Part shown: positions 33,016-41,938 of the stretch, piece by piece
Position numbering within the stretch: position 1 is the first letter of the stretch
Layout: each line of letters opens with the position of its first letter
Source: a virus
Virus record (IMG/VR): IMGVR_UViG_3300028392_001790
Location: 1-51,568 of that record
DNA length: 51,568 bases
Strand: one strand, 5' to 3'
Position numbers and translations under genes: made by a program
Notes under the pieces: model-generated
What the model was told of the DNA's origin: nothing
Database searches by the model: none
The model's input: only the letters and a program-made list of their open reading frames with translations

Positions 33016-34851
33016 TTATAGGCTGGCAGCGGATAGGTTAATATTATTAACCACGTAAGCAGTATTGTCATTTCCTGTGACAGATTCTGTTATTAAAAAT
33101 GCAGAATCAGACGTTGTGATAGTTGGAGAGGCCCCAGCATAAAGTAAATAATGAGAATTAGCTTTATTTAAATTAAATGAAGAGGAGTAAACTGCTAAAT
33201 TATTATAAGAATTTGCCATACCATATACAGATCCATCTTGATTTTGATTAAATTTAAGGTTAGATGAAATGTCGGCAGAACAAACAATTACTATATGAAA
33301 TTGAGCCCCAGGAGATAAAAAATCTGAAATATTGGTACTTGAAGTATAATCTACTCCATTTACATATATTGCAGAAATTCCAGATTTAGTTATAGCCCCA
33401 GTATTTGACCATTGATAATATGATGAGGGGGAAGAAAATAATACATTTGCCTGATATCCCATAGATGAATCATCTGGTGCAAAAATCATTTCAATTGTTT
33501 TAGCTGGCTGAGACAGTAGTAAATTAAACCCGTGCCCATTGTACATTCTTAATCCATTATATTCATTACAAGATAAAGTCGTATAGTTATATCTACCCAA
33601 AGAATAATCATATGTTGATGAAATTACTTCTCCAGAATTATCCCCGTAAAAATCTTTATTTTGAAAGAAATCTAAAGATAAATTATTTAATCTAGGAATA
33701 TCAATAGAAGTATCAGTAGATGACATTGTTACTTTTAAATATAATAAATTGCTAGAGGTGTTATCATTTTTATTAAAATAAGGTAATGGAGAATTATTTA
33801 AACAGTCCCGCCAAATGAATCCATCTAGGCTGGCCTGCACTTTAATATTATCTACGTCATCGTCCCACGAAATTTGTGAAGATTTAATATTTAAATAAGA
33901 TGGAATAAAGTATTCTTCGGTAAATGTAAATAACGCTGGGGATGGAGTTAAAGTTTTATTAAATGTTAAATACGATCCATCCGCAGAAACGTTTACATTG
34001 CTATTTGCAAGCTTTGACCAAGATTTTGTTTGTGGGTACGAATATCTTAATTGTGATCTTATTTTAGAATAGTTTAATGAAAACATTCTTCCGCCATCTG
34101 GTATTACTATTTGAGAATGATCTAGTTCATCTATTCCCGCTAAATAATGATTATATATTTGTTGCGGTGATAATACATATTTATAAAATGATGGGCAATC
34201 TACAATAAAACTATAATTAGAATTTGCTGGTCCAGTTTGTGGATTAAATAGAGTATTTGTAAATTTAAACGAATTCATTAATTTTGATTCTTTTAAAACT
34301 CCATCTATATATAAATACATATTAGATTTATCATAGGACGCAGTAATATATATAGCTTTGCTAGAACTGACTTTATGTCTTAATTGATTACTTCCTATAT
34401 TAAAAACAATATCTGAGTTCTGATAAAAAATTCCAATATTATTATCTATATCTGCAATTATGGGGCTTTGTGTAACAGATGAAGTTGGTGGCTCTACCCA
34501 TATTTCTATAGTAAAAGCATTATCGGAATATAGCTTAGATCCTATTCCTGGTACTGTATAAAATATTTTTGTAGTGTTAGTTATAAAAGTAGATCGTATA
34601 CCGCCACGAATTAAAGGCATTAAATTATTTTTTGTAAGGCCAGTACAATATCCATCAAATGCATTTCCAGAATAATCATATATTGGCTGGCCACTAATTG
34701 CCGAATAAGTTCCGCCTCTATCTTTAAGATCTTGATATGTTGTAAATTTTGATTTTAATGCAGTATAACTTACTGTGCTGGCAGATAAAACTTCATCTAA
34801 TAAATAAAATGATATCGGGCTATCTTTTAATATGGTATCTTTATATGCCAT
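33016..34851 (-). CDS. virion protein with LamG/concanavalin-like domain, 611 aa
   Basis: The region at about residues 100-240 has the LamG-type beta sandwich pattern (DNAFTIEIWVEPPT, SNMYLYIDGVLKESK, then a VLSPQQIYNHYLAG ending), a fold used by phage proteins to bind carbohydrates. The N-terminus (YKDTILKDSPISFYLLDE) is the usual lead-in to such domains in tail proteins. A second beta-rich half (about 330-600) may hold another lectin-like domain. It probably contacts host glycans. It lies between the collagen-like fibre and the head genes, an unusual place for a fibre, upstream of portal. Confidence 0.72.
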   Translation of the reverse strand: MAYKDTILKDSPISFYLLDEVLSASTVSYTALKSKFTTYQDLKDRGGTYSAISGQPIYDYSGNAFDGYCTGLTKNNLMPLIRGGIRSTFITNTTKIFYTVPGIGSKLYSDNAFTIEIWVEPPTSSVTQSPIIADIDNNIGIFYQNSDIVFNIGSNQLRHKVSSSKAIYITASYDKSNMYLYIDGVLKESKLMNSFKFTNTLFNPQTGPANSNYSFIVDCPSFYKYVLSPQQIYNHYLAGIDELDHSQIVIPDGGRMFSLNYSKIRSQLRYSYPQTKSWSKLANSNVNVSADGSYLTFNKTLTPSPALFTFTEEYFIPSYLNIKSSQISWDDDVDNIKVQASLDGFIWRDCLNNSPLPYFNKNDNTSSNLLYLKVTMSSTDTSIDIPRLNNLSLDFFQNKDFYGDNSGEVISSTYDYSLGRYNYTTLSCNEYNGLRMYNGHGFNLLLSQPAKTIEMIFAPDDSSMGYQANVLFSSPSSYYQWSNTGAITKSGISAIYVNGVDYTSSTNISDFLSPGAQFHIVIVCSADISSNLKFNQNQDGSVYGMANSYNNLAVYSSSFNLNKANSHYLLYAGASPTITTSDSAFLITESVTGNDNTAYVVNNINLSAASL

Positions 34852-34858
34852 ACTAAGT

Positions 34859-35995
34859 TTATCTTTCTTCTAAGGCTTTTACTTTTGCTGAAAGCTCTTG
34901 AACTGCTTTAATTAATGGAGCAATAAATTCTTCATATCTAAGTCCCTGCGAAGAATTTAAATTATTAACATCATCTAAAACCCAACCACCAAAATCTGCA
35001 ATTTTTGTTTTATCTATTGATGTTTTTACTTCTTGTGCAATAAGTCCATAATGCCATCTTCCGCTTTCATTTCCAACAATTTGATATTTTACTGGGTTTA
35101 AATCTTCTATAAATGATAAACCCAAATCGGACTTAGCAATATTTTCTTTAGTTCTTTCATCAGACGTTACTACTGTTGCAGATGCTAAATATGCACCTTT
35201 CCAATATTTAGCAGTACCTCCATCTGCAGAAGTTTTACCAAGATAATATGCTGATGTCGTTCCTACTGCTGTTGGATACCAATCACTTCCAACTCCAGTA
35301 GATGCAGTATTTGGTGTTGTTAACGATATTTTTGTTGCTATTGGGTCAAGTGAAGGTGTTATTCCGTCTGCTCCATTTGCCCCATTTGCTCCCGCAGGAC
35401 CCGCTGGTCCAGTTACGCCTTGCTGACCATCTGCTCCTCTTGGGATTCCAAAATTTAAAACAACTGCACTAGAAGTTCCAGAATTTGTTACAGTGGCTAC
35501 ATTTCCTGCTGAAAGTGTTGTTGTTGATGCTACGGAAATTGTTGCTGCTGCATCTCCTTTAGGTCCCGCTGGGCCAGTTGATCCAGTTGCTCCAGTTGTT
35601 CCTGCTGGTATAGAAAAATTAATTATCTGTGACGGGGAGGTTCCAGTAATAGTAACTACTGGAGTTTGTCCTGCTGGTAATGCTGTTACCTGACCTATAT
35701 TAAGAACATTTGATGGGCCTGGTCCACCCAATACTCCATCTTGACCTCTTGGAATATTAAAAGTAAGATGTTGTGATGGAGAAGTTCCAGTAATTAAAAC
35801 TGATGCATTTTGTCCTGCTGCTATAGTATTGGTAGCAATTACATCTAGGGCATTAGAAGGCCCTGCTGGGCCCGTAGGGCCTGGATGTGAATCAAGGTAG
35901 GCATCAACATCAGCAGCTAAATATCCAAGGTCTCTGGGGACGTCTGGAGTGTCTGAATATACTGGGTATCTGAACCCCTTGCCTGTTGTGCTCAT
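34859..35995 (-). CDS. collagen-like fibre protein with C-terminal S74 chaperone, 378 aa
   Basis: Short Gly-X-Y runs occur at about residues 37-46 (GPTGPAGPS), in the middle (GATGSTGPAGPKGD) and again near 200 (GVTGPAGPAGANGANGADG), separated by beta-like segments with the repeated pattern VxITGTSPSQxxxFxIPxG. The last 115 residues are a peptidase S74 domain (VTSDERTKENI, HYGLIAQEV, LIKAVQELSAKVKALEER). Collagen runs and S74 domains both fit a trimeric fibre. The prolines in the Gly-X-Y runs are at X, not Y, so they are not classical targets of vertebrate-type prolyl hydroxylase. The S74 domain is a paralog of the one ending the 898-aa fibre. Confidence 0.85.
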   Translation of the reverse strand: MSTTGKGFRYPVYSDTPDVPRDLGYLAADVDAYLDSHPGPTGPAGPSNALDVIATNTIAAGQNASVLITGTSPSQHLTFNIPRGQDGVLGGPGPSNVLNIGQVTALPAGQTPVVTITGTSPSQIINFSIPAGTTGATGSTGPAGPKGDAAATISVASTTTLSAGNVATVTNSGTSSAVVLNFGIPRGADGQQGVTGPAGPAGANGANGADGITPSLDPIATKISLTTPNTASTGVGSDWYPTAVGTTSAYYLGKTSADGGTAKYWKGAYLASATVVTSDERTKENIAKSDLGLSFIEDLNPVKYQIVGNESGRWHYGLIAQEVKTSIDKTKIADFGGWVLDDVNNLNSSQGLRYEEFIAPLIKAVQELSAKVKALEER

Positions 35996-36016
35996 TTTTT
36001 TATTATACCACCTTAA

Positions 36017-36682
36017 TTATTTTTTATATATTGATGCTGGTGACATATATCTGGTGCCACTAATTATTGGTTTTACTTCATGAATATATGGTTCTTGTGA
36101 TGGGAACATTATTAGACTCCCAGCTTCTGGTTTTAAAGTTATATTATGATTTTTAAAATGAATTTCCCCACCCTCATAATCATCATTTAAATATGTCACT
36201 AGCGAATAGGCTAATTCAGTATGACCATCTTGACCATCAAAATGAGGCCCCATTGATTGTCCAGTATTCCATTTTTTAATTTGTAATTGATCAATATCTA
36301 AATTAAATAATGATTGATCCATACCTAAACTAGAAAAATATCTTTCTGTGCACATTTCTACAGCCATAATCAAACTGTTAATTATGTATAGGGTTCTTTT
36401 ATTTGTATACTCAGAGCCAGTATCAATTTTTGTTGAATTTTTTAAAATAGTTTTAGTAGCACCATAAATTGTGTTTGGATCATCGCTTGCGGTCCATGGA
36501 TTCCATTGTGGAATTCTTTTATAAGAAAGCTGATCATTTAAATCAAGATCTGTTATTGTATTCATTAATTCTTTTGGGAAAGAAATAACATTTTTAAAAT
36601 AAAAAATTTTATCTCCAAGAACTTTTAAATCAAACATATGAAACATTTCTTCTGCATTTATTTGTGGTTTTACATTATTCAT
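36017..36682 (-). CDS. Fe(II)/2-oxoglutarate oxygenase, prolyl-4-hydroxylase type (1 of 6), 221 aa
   Basis: The enzyme family hydroxylates protein side chains, with iron and 2-oxoglutarate as cofactors. The iron ligands are His147 and Asp149 (MGPHFDGQ) and His201 (YIHEV), and Arg211 (SGTRY) would bind 2-oxoglutarate. The YLNDDYEGGEIHF strand is the family hallmark. The N-terminal 110 residues are variable and probably set substrate choice. The start overlaps the previous gene by 8 bases. It is last in the row of oxygenases and next to the collagen-like fibre. Confidence 0.88.
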   Translation of the reverse strand: MNNVKPQINAEEMFHMFDLKVLGDKIFYFKNVISFPKELMNTITDLDLNDQLSYKRIPQWNPWTASDDPNTIYGATKTILKNSTKIDTGSEYTNKRTLYIINSLIMAVEMCTERYFSSLGMDQSLFNLDIDQLQIKKWNTGQSMGPHFDGQDGHTELAYSLVTYLNDDYEGGEIHFKNHNITLKPEAGSLIMFPSQEPYIHEVKPIISGTRYMSPASIYKK

Positions 36683-37439
36683 TTATTTTTTCCACCTCTT
36701 CTGCTGGATAGTGTTCCCCTTGTGGGGTCAACCTTAATCCTTTTTCACGCACATCTTTCCATTCTTCTTGTTCATTTTTTTGATAAGCTCTTACTTCTGC
36801 TAATTCTTTAGCCCATTCATCTCTTGTTTCTTGTGGATAGTCTGATTCTTCTCTATCATCCCAAAATGAACCAATTGTATATCTTGCACTATTTTTTACA
36901 AGGCTTACCTCATGCAAATTTCTATGTCCACCATGGAAAATAGCAAGCATACCAGCTTTTGGTTGTAAATCAAATGCATTTTTTCCAAAATCAGCTTGAA
37001 ATTTTAAAAGGCCTCCTTCAAAATCATCATTTAAATATAAAAACCCAGCATAACGACTTCTTGTAAAAGCACCGTATACACCATCATTAGTTGTATTATC
37101 TGAATGTAAATTTGCAAAAGCTCCTGGAAGCCATCTTTGTGTATGATAACTAATTTTTGAAACTTTTTCTAATGGCACATTAGCAACATCTGCTGCTGCT
37201 TGCTTAAATCTTTTTTCTATATCAGAAAACCAAGTAGAAGGTAGCCCATGTTTTTCTAATAAAGGGTGATTATCTTCTGGGTATCCTGAAGAATAAGATT
37301 CATAAAATGAAATTCCTTTCCAAAAATCTGGAATAGTATCTGCGTATTCTAATAAGCATGCTATTGTTTTTTTGGATTCTTCCTCAGTAATAAATTCTTC
37401 ATAAATATCAATATCATCTTGTTTTTTTATTTTATTCAT
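36675..37439 (-). CDS. Fe(II)/2-oxoglutarate oxygenase, prolyl-4-hydroxylase type (2 of 6), 254 aa
   Basis: Iron ligands His112-Ser-Asp114 (NLHSDNT) and His176 (RNLHEV), with Arg186 (NSARY) for 2-oxoglutarate. The YLNDDFEGGLLKF hallmark is present. Unlike its neighbours the C-terminus carries about 60 extra residues rich in Glu and Lys (ETRDEWAKELAEVRAYQKNEQ), likely a helical extension. It starts in TAATG overlap with the next oxygenase upstream. All catalytic residues are intact. Confidence 0.88.
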   Translation of the reverse strand: MNKIKKQDDIDIYEEFITEEESKKTIACLLEYADTIPDFWKGISFYESYSSGYPEDNHPLLEKHGLPSTWFSDIEKRFKQAAADVANVPLEKVSKISYHTQRWLPGAFANLHSDNTTNDGVYGAFTRSRYAGFLYLNDDFEGGLLKFQADFGKNAFDLQPKAGMLAIFHGGHRNLHEVSLVKNSARYTIGSFWDDREESDYPQETRDEWAKELAEVRAYQKNEQEEWKDVREKGLRLTPQGEHYPAEEVEKINE

Positions 37440-38278
37440 TACATTGCTCCTTGTGGACCACTACGATCTCCAGTAAGATCATCATATTCTACTGGGCTTC
37501 CGTCTTGCAAGTATCTCATATTTCTTGGATCTTCATGTGAAATTCTTTCAAATTCTTTTTTCATCCAATTATATGCACCAAATTGTTTTTGATTTTTTAA
37601 CCATTCTTCGGTGCCATCAAATGGAGTCATTATAAAGTTTCTTACAAAAAATTTACGACCATTGTAAATAGTTTTTACGCCATGAAAATATGGTTCACGA
37701 GAAGGAAATACCAAAATGTCTCCTGCTACTGGTTTGTGATTAATTAACTTACCATCAACAAAAAATTCAATATCTCCGCCATCATAATCATCATTGATAT
37801 ACATTGTGCAAGTAATATAAAACTTATCTCCAGGCATATCTTTTTGAGAAGTAATGAAATCAGTATGATATTGCATTGTCATTTTATTGGATAATGAATC
37901 AATTTGATCATTATATTTAGAATATGAACAACCACTAAATCTCCATCCTTCTGGCAAATCTAACTGGTGCCTATGTACATAATCCATGAGTACGTCATCA
38001 TATGCTTTTTGTACTTTTTCAACAAAATCTTTTTCTTCAATATATCGTGGATGAGATTTAATTGATTCATCCGTTACATCAAATTGTTCATTTTTTGATT
38101 GAGTATAAGTTCCAAAATGTGACCAGGGATCCCAATTTTTTAAAAAATATTGTCCATTAGCATCTGCGTCGGATTGCTTCATAGTTTCATACATTGCTTT
38201 AGGATCTGCTAGTACATTTTTATATACATCAACTTTTGGATATAGCTCAAGATATTCTAATTTAGCTAAATTGGACAT
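37439..38278 (-). CDS. Fe(II)/2-oxoglutarate oxygenase, prolyl-4-hydroxylase type (3 of 6), 279 aa
   Basis: Iron ligands His138-Thr-Asp140 (MQYHTDF) and His199 (PYFHGV); Lys209 (NGRKF) takes the 2-oxoglutarate-binding place, as a lysine does in collagen prolyl-4-hydroxylases. YINDDYDGGDIEF is the hallmark strand. It is a close paralog of the next gene upstream (38278-39132): they share long stretches such as MPGDKFxITCTMYINDDY and FVRNFIMxPFDGT, evidence of a tandem duplication followed by divergence. TAATG overlaps on both ends. Confidence 0.88.
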   Translation of the reverse strand: MSNLAKLEYLELYPKVDVYKNVLADPKAMYETMKQSDADANGQYFLKNWDPWSHFGTYTQSKNEQFDVTDESIKSHPRYIEEKDFVEKVQKAYDDVLMDYVHRHQLDLPEGWRFSGCSYSKYNDQIDSLSNKMTMQYHTDFITSQKDMPGDKFYITCTMYINDDYDGGDIEFFVDGKLINHKPVAGDILVFPSREPYFHGVKTIYNGRKFFVRNFIMTPFDGTEEWLKNQKQFGAYNWMKKEFERISHEDPRNMRYLQDGSPVEYDDLTGDRSGPQGAM

Positions 38279-39132
38279 TACATTTTCTCCTTGTTATTGG
38301 CTGTTCCACCATCAGAAATAGAAACTTCATTATATTTTAATGGAAGATCTTCATACTTAACGGGATTTCCGTCTATTAAATAAATCATATTTCTAGTATC
38401 TTCATAATCAATGCGATCAAATTCTTTTTTGCCCCAGCGATAAGCACCATATTTTTTTTGATTTTCTAGCCATTCTAAAGTGCCATCAAATGGTTCCATT
38501 ATAAAATTTCTTACAAAATATTTATAACCATTTTGTATTGTTTTAACTCCGTGATAATATGGAGCATCTGATGGGAATACAACAACATCGCCAGCTGATG
38601 GTTTATAGGTAATGATATTTCCATCAACAAAAAATTCTAAATCTCCACCTTCGTAATCATCATTAATATACATGGTGCAAGTTATTTTAAACTTATCACC
38701 AGGCATGTCTTTTTGCGAAATAATAAAGTCTGTATGGTATTGCATTGTCATTTCATTTTTTAAAGTATTTATATCAGAATTATATTTACAAAAAGAAGAA
38801 CCGCTAAAATGCCATTCATTTTTTAAAATAATATTATGTCTTTTAACATAATCATTTAATATTAAATCATATGCTTTTTCTACACTATCAACAAACTCTT
38901 TTTCTTTTACAAACGTTAAATTATTAAAATCTTCTTGAGAATATTCATCTATCCATTTTTTTTGAGTATAAGTACCAAAATGTGCCCATTTATCCCAAGA
39001 TCTAAAATAAGAATTTTCTAAATTATTTATTTCAGAATTTTTAATTACATCATAAAATCCTTGTGGGTCAGATAATACATTTTTATATACATCAATATTT
39101 GGGTATAATTCAAAATATTCTAAATTATTCAC
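38278..39132 (-). CDS. Fe(II)/2-oxoglutarate oxygenase, prolyl-4-hydroxylase type (4 of 6), 284 aa
   Basis: Sister gene of 37439-38278. Iron ligands His133-Thr-Asp135 (MQYHTDF) and His194 (YYHGV); Lys204 (NGYKY) for 2-oxoglutarate. It starts at GTG 39132, overlapping the upstream stop as GTGA, and ends in TAATG. The C-terminal 25 residues differ from its sister. Both open with a similar segment (LEYFELYPNIDVYKNVLSDP), which may dock a common substrate. The pair probably modify related sites. Confidence 0.88.
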   Translation of the reverse strand: MNNLEYFELYPNIDVYKNVLSDPQGFYDVIKNSEINNLENSYFRSWDKWAHFGTYTQKKWIDEYSQEDFNNLTFVKEKEFVDSVEKAYDLILNDYVKRHNIILKNEWHFSGSSFCKYNSDINTLKNEMTMQYHTDFIISQKDMPGDKFKITCTMYINDDYEGGDLEFFVDGNIITYKPSAGDVVVFPSDAPYYHGVKTIQNGYKYFVRNFIMEPFDGTLEWLENQKKYGAYRWGKKEFDRIDYEDTRNMIYLIDGNPVKYEDLPLKYNEVSISDGGTANNKEKM

Positions 39133-39809
39133 GGTTGTTTTTCACCAGTATGTTTCATAATTGTCCAAAAAAATGGAGAGGTAAATCTATTTCCTGATTT
39201 AACTGGTCTTACTCCGTGAACATAATTTCTATCTCCTGGGAAAAAGTATGCTGCACCAGCTTTAGGCTGAAATTCTATTCCTTGCACTGGGAAATAAAGT
39301 TCTCCGCCTTCATAATCGTCATTAAAATAAAATAATCCTGCTATATCATAATGGGGAAAATCATTTGGTCTACCCGCTTCAATCCCAGAATGAAATTCTT
39401 TATCAGCATGTGGCTCCTGACGAGCTCCAACTGGCCAACGAACAATAGCTGGGCCTGTTTCTTTTACATCTACATTAAAAAATGCGTCAACTTCTATTTT
39501 AAGTCTACGAATCATATCATAAATTAATTCAAGAATTGAAGGATCGGATGCTACCAAAGAATCGTGTGTGCAAACTCTATCAGCCCAAACTTTAGCATCG
39601 TAAAGGACAAGACCATCTTCATCAACGCTGTCTTGAGTTATATCCCAAATTTTATTATTAAGAGCAAATGTCATTAATTTTAATTTTTCTTCTTCTGTCA
39701 AGAAGTTTTCAATTTCTACAATATTATTTAATGAATCCCCAAAAAATCCAGATGGAGTAATTGATATTGGTCTATTTTGATAAAATTCTTTGTCATTTGC
39801 AAGCTTCAT
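39129..39809 (-). CDS. Fe(II)/2-oxoglutarate oxygenase, prolyl-4-hydroxylase type (5 of 6), 226 aa
   Basis: Iron ligands His134-Ala-Asp136 (EPHADKEF) and His198 (NYVHGV), Arg208 (SGNRF) for 2-oxoglutarate, and YFNDDYEGGELYF. A loop insertion after the first ligands (EFHSGIEAGRPNDFPHYDIAG) distinguishes it from the others. The gap upstream holds a TATAAT at 39838-39833 that may be a weak promoter (no good -35). First gene of the run of five adjacent oxygenases. Confidence 0.88.
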   Translation of the reverse strand: MKLANDKEFYQNRPISITPSGFFGDSLNNIVEIENFLTEEEKLKLMTFALNNKIWDITQDSVDEDGLVLYDAKVWADRVCTHDSLVASDPSILELIYDMIRRLKIEVDAFFNVDVKETGPAIVRWPVGARQEPHADKEFHSGIEAGRPNDFPHYDIAGLFYFNDDYEGGELYFPVQGIEFQPKAGAAYFFPGDRNYVHGVRPVKSGNRFTSPFFWTIMKHTGEKQP

Positions 39810-39853
39810 TTTTTTCCTTTTCTTTGAGTTTAATTATACCATTAAGGCAATAA

Positions 39854-40558
39854 TTATTCTACCTCTTCAGTATATAATAATATTTTTTTAACCTGATGTT
39901 TTCCTAAGCTTTTGCCTAAATGATCTATTGCATTTCTATACATATTAGACCATATTCCAGCTTGTTGTTTTTCCATAACATACTTTGTATAGCCTGGGTC
40001 ATTTTGTATTTCTTCGCTATTTAATTTTAATCCATTTTTTATAAAAATTTTAGAACCCTGAATTAATTCAAGATCAATTGGCATTATTGCTATTACTGGA
40101 TCTCCTGCTTTAATTGTTATAATTTCATTTGCTTTTATTATTTTCCAAGAAGGATGTAAATCTCCTTTTAAAAATGAAGTATTTAATAATACTGATAACG
40201 GCTCTGCGCCGTCAATAAAATAATTTGGAATTGGATATACCATTAAGGTTAAATTTTCTGGTGTTTTAAACATTAGCCCAGTTTTAAATGTTATTAAATT
40301 ATTTCCTCTTTCAGTATAAACATATTCTTCACCTTCTAATATTTTTATATTATTAGGATTTGGGTCTGTATCGCCGTTCCAAATAAATGAAATATCTTTT
40401 GGAAAAGATATTCCCCATCCATAATTATTTATTAATCCTAACGGCATACATTGATAAGCATGTTTATTTGATGTATTGTCCATCCAATCTCTTTTGACCT
40501 CTAAAGGTTTAAGTATTGCTGGTTCTTTAAATAATTTATATACATCAATTTCAAACAT
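39854..40558 (-). CDS. DUF6065-like protein, copy 1, 234 aa
   Basis: The N-terminus (KPLEVKRDWMDNTSNKHAYQCMPLGLINNYGWGISFP) matches my memory of the DUF6065 pattern (a DWMD motif, then a CxPL...N..GW stretch). The end has KQQAGIWSNMYRNAIDHLGKSLGKHQVK. The body is a run of beta strands that could form a cupin-like barrel, and there is a conserved VIAIMPIDLE stretch. The function is unknown. It is a paralog of the next gene upstream and both are enclosed by oxygenase genes, suggesting a joint pathway. Confidence 0.72.
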   Translation of the reverse strand: MFEIDVYKLFKEPAILKPLEVKRDWMDNTSNKHAYQCMPLGLINNYGWGISFPKDISFIWNGDTDPNPNNIKILEGEEYVYTERGNNLITFKTGLMFKTPENLTLMVYPIPNYFIDGAEPLSVLLNTSFLKGDLHPSWKIIKANEIITIKAGDPVIAIMPIDLELIQGSKIFIKNGLKLNSEEIQNDPGYTKYVMEKQQAGIWSNMYRNAIDHLGKSLGKHQVKKILLYTEEVE

Positions 40559-41262
40559 TATTTATCTTTAACGTTTAATCTAATTGCTTTTACTTGATGT
40601 TTGCCAATCATATTGCCAAGATGGTCTACGGCATCCCTATAAAAATTTGTCCATTTACCAGTTCTATTTATTTCATAAACTATGTTTCCATATTCTGCAA
40701 CATTAAATTTTGAAGCAGGAACATTTTTTAAATCATCAAATTGAATTTCTGAATTTTGCAAATTTTCTAAATCTATTGGTAAAATTGCAATTACTGGCGT
40801 GTTGGCTTTAATTGTAATTTCAACATTTGGCTCGGTTAATCTCCATGCTGCTGGTAGGTCGCCAGCAAAAAATGATGTGCTTATTAAGGTTGTAAATGGA
40901 GAAATACCTCTTCTAAAAAAATTAGGAACGGGCATGGAAAGCAATGTAGTATTTTCATCTGAAATTAACATTACTCCAGTATTAAAGCTAATTGTAGCAT
41001 TACCTCTTTCTGCGGAAACATATTTTTCTCCTTTAAGAATTTTAACATGCTCACTACTTGAATCAGAAATGCCGTCCCAAATAAATGTTATATCCTCTGG
41101 AAATGATATACCCCATCCCAACATATTTGAAAGACTTACAGGGAAACATTTATATGCATGAGCTTCCCAAGTTTCATCCATCCATTCTCTTTTTACAGTT
41201 AATGGCTCAAGGATTCCATATCCTTCTCTAGTTTTGTATGCCGTTAGCTTTTGCAATTTCAT
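40558..41262 (-). CDS. DUF6065-like protein, copy 2, 234 aa
   Basis: Same length and layout as copy 1: LTVKREWMDETWEAHAYKCFPVSLSNMLGWGISFP, the AILPIDLENLQ stretch, then WTNFYRDAVDHLGNMIGKHQVKAIRL. It couples to copy 1 through a one-base TAATG overlap. Its start overlaps the end of the oxygenase gene 41228-41914 by 35 bases, tighter than usual and consistent with the same transcript. Tandem duplication is clear, the biochemical role is not. Confidence 0.72.
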   Translation of the reverse strand: MKLQKLTAYKTREGYGILEPLTVKREWMDETWEAHAYKCFPVSLSNMLGWGISFPEDITFIWDGISDSSSEHVKILKGEKYVSAERGNATISFNTGVMLISDENTTLLSMPVPNFFRRGISPFTTLISTSFFAGDLPAAWRLTEPNVEITIKANTPVIAILPIDLENLQNSEIQFDDLKNVPASKFNVAEYGNIVYEINRTGKWTNFYRDAVDHLGNMIGKHQVKAIRLNVKDK

Positions 41263-41914
41263 TTCTTTTCATAACAAGTCTATAAAATTCTTCGCTATGT
41301 GCATTATCATTATAATCTAACATGGTTACAATAGAATATTTTTTACCAGATTTTACTGGTCTGGCAACATGAGAAAATAAATATGTAGATGGGAATATAT
41401 AAAGGTCGCCAGCTTTTGGTTTTATGTTTAAATCTAATTTTGGAAAATATAATTCTCCGCCTTCATAATCGTCATTTGGATAAGCGACTAATGAAACTGT
41501 GGCGGAATAAGAATATCCATGATCTGCATGCTCTTGGAAATGTTGATTTGGTCCATATTTAATAAAATTCATTACTTCCCAATAATTCATTCTTACATTA
41601 TATTTAGCACAATAATCTTCAACTGCTGGCAGATGAGCATTGTAAGAATCTTTCCAAATTGAAGTTAATTCTTTTTGTAAATCATTTGATGGATATTTAA
41701 TTTCACCAATTTTAAAATCTTGACAATCTCTATAGTCTAATTTAATATCTTGATACCCAACAAGTGCATCTTGCCATTTATAGGCACCGTTACTTGATTC
41801 AATTAAATTAGAAGCTCTTTCCATTAATTTAAGCTCAGGATTAATAGCATCTCGATATACCCAGACACCAGGAAATAACATTTCCTTTGAAGACCAATTT
41901 GAAGCTGTTTGCAT
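41228..41914 (-). CDS. Fe(II)/2-oxoglutarate oxygenase, prolyl-4-hydroxylase type (6 of 6), 228 aa
   Basis: Iron ligands His129-Ala-Asp131 (QEHADHG) and His182 (LFSHVA); Lys192 (SGKKY) for 2-oxoglutarate; AYPNDDYEGGELYF is the hallmark strand. It is the first gene of the modification cluster, behind the promoter-like palindrome at 41939-41967, and is separated from the other five oxygenases by the two DUF6065-like genes. It directly follows the gene for the FFPP-repeat/Hint protein, the best candidate substrate in the neighbourhood. Confidence 0.88.
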   Translation of the reverse strand: MQTASNWSSKEMLFPGVWVYRDAINPELKLMERASNLIESSNGAYKWQDALVGYQDIKLDYRDCQDFKIGEIKYPSNDLQKELTSIWKDSYNAHLPAVEDYCAKYNVRMNYWEVMNFIKYGPNQHFQEHADHGYSYSATVSLVAYPNDDYEGGELYFPKLDLNIKPKAGDLYIFPSTYLFSHVARPVKSGKKYSIVTMLDYNDNAHSEEFYRLVMKRNEIAKANGIQN

Positions 41915-41938
41915 TTAGTTTCCTTTTCTCTAAATACA

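Noticed and set aside
36017-41914. 2OG oxygenases as DNA base hydroxylases (TET/JBP type)
   Set aside because: The short prolyl-4-hydroxylase layout and the NDDYEGGE strand are those of protein-hydroxylating members, and they lie with fibre genes, not with DNA modification genes. Not fully excluded.
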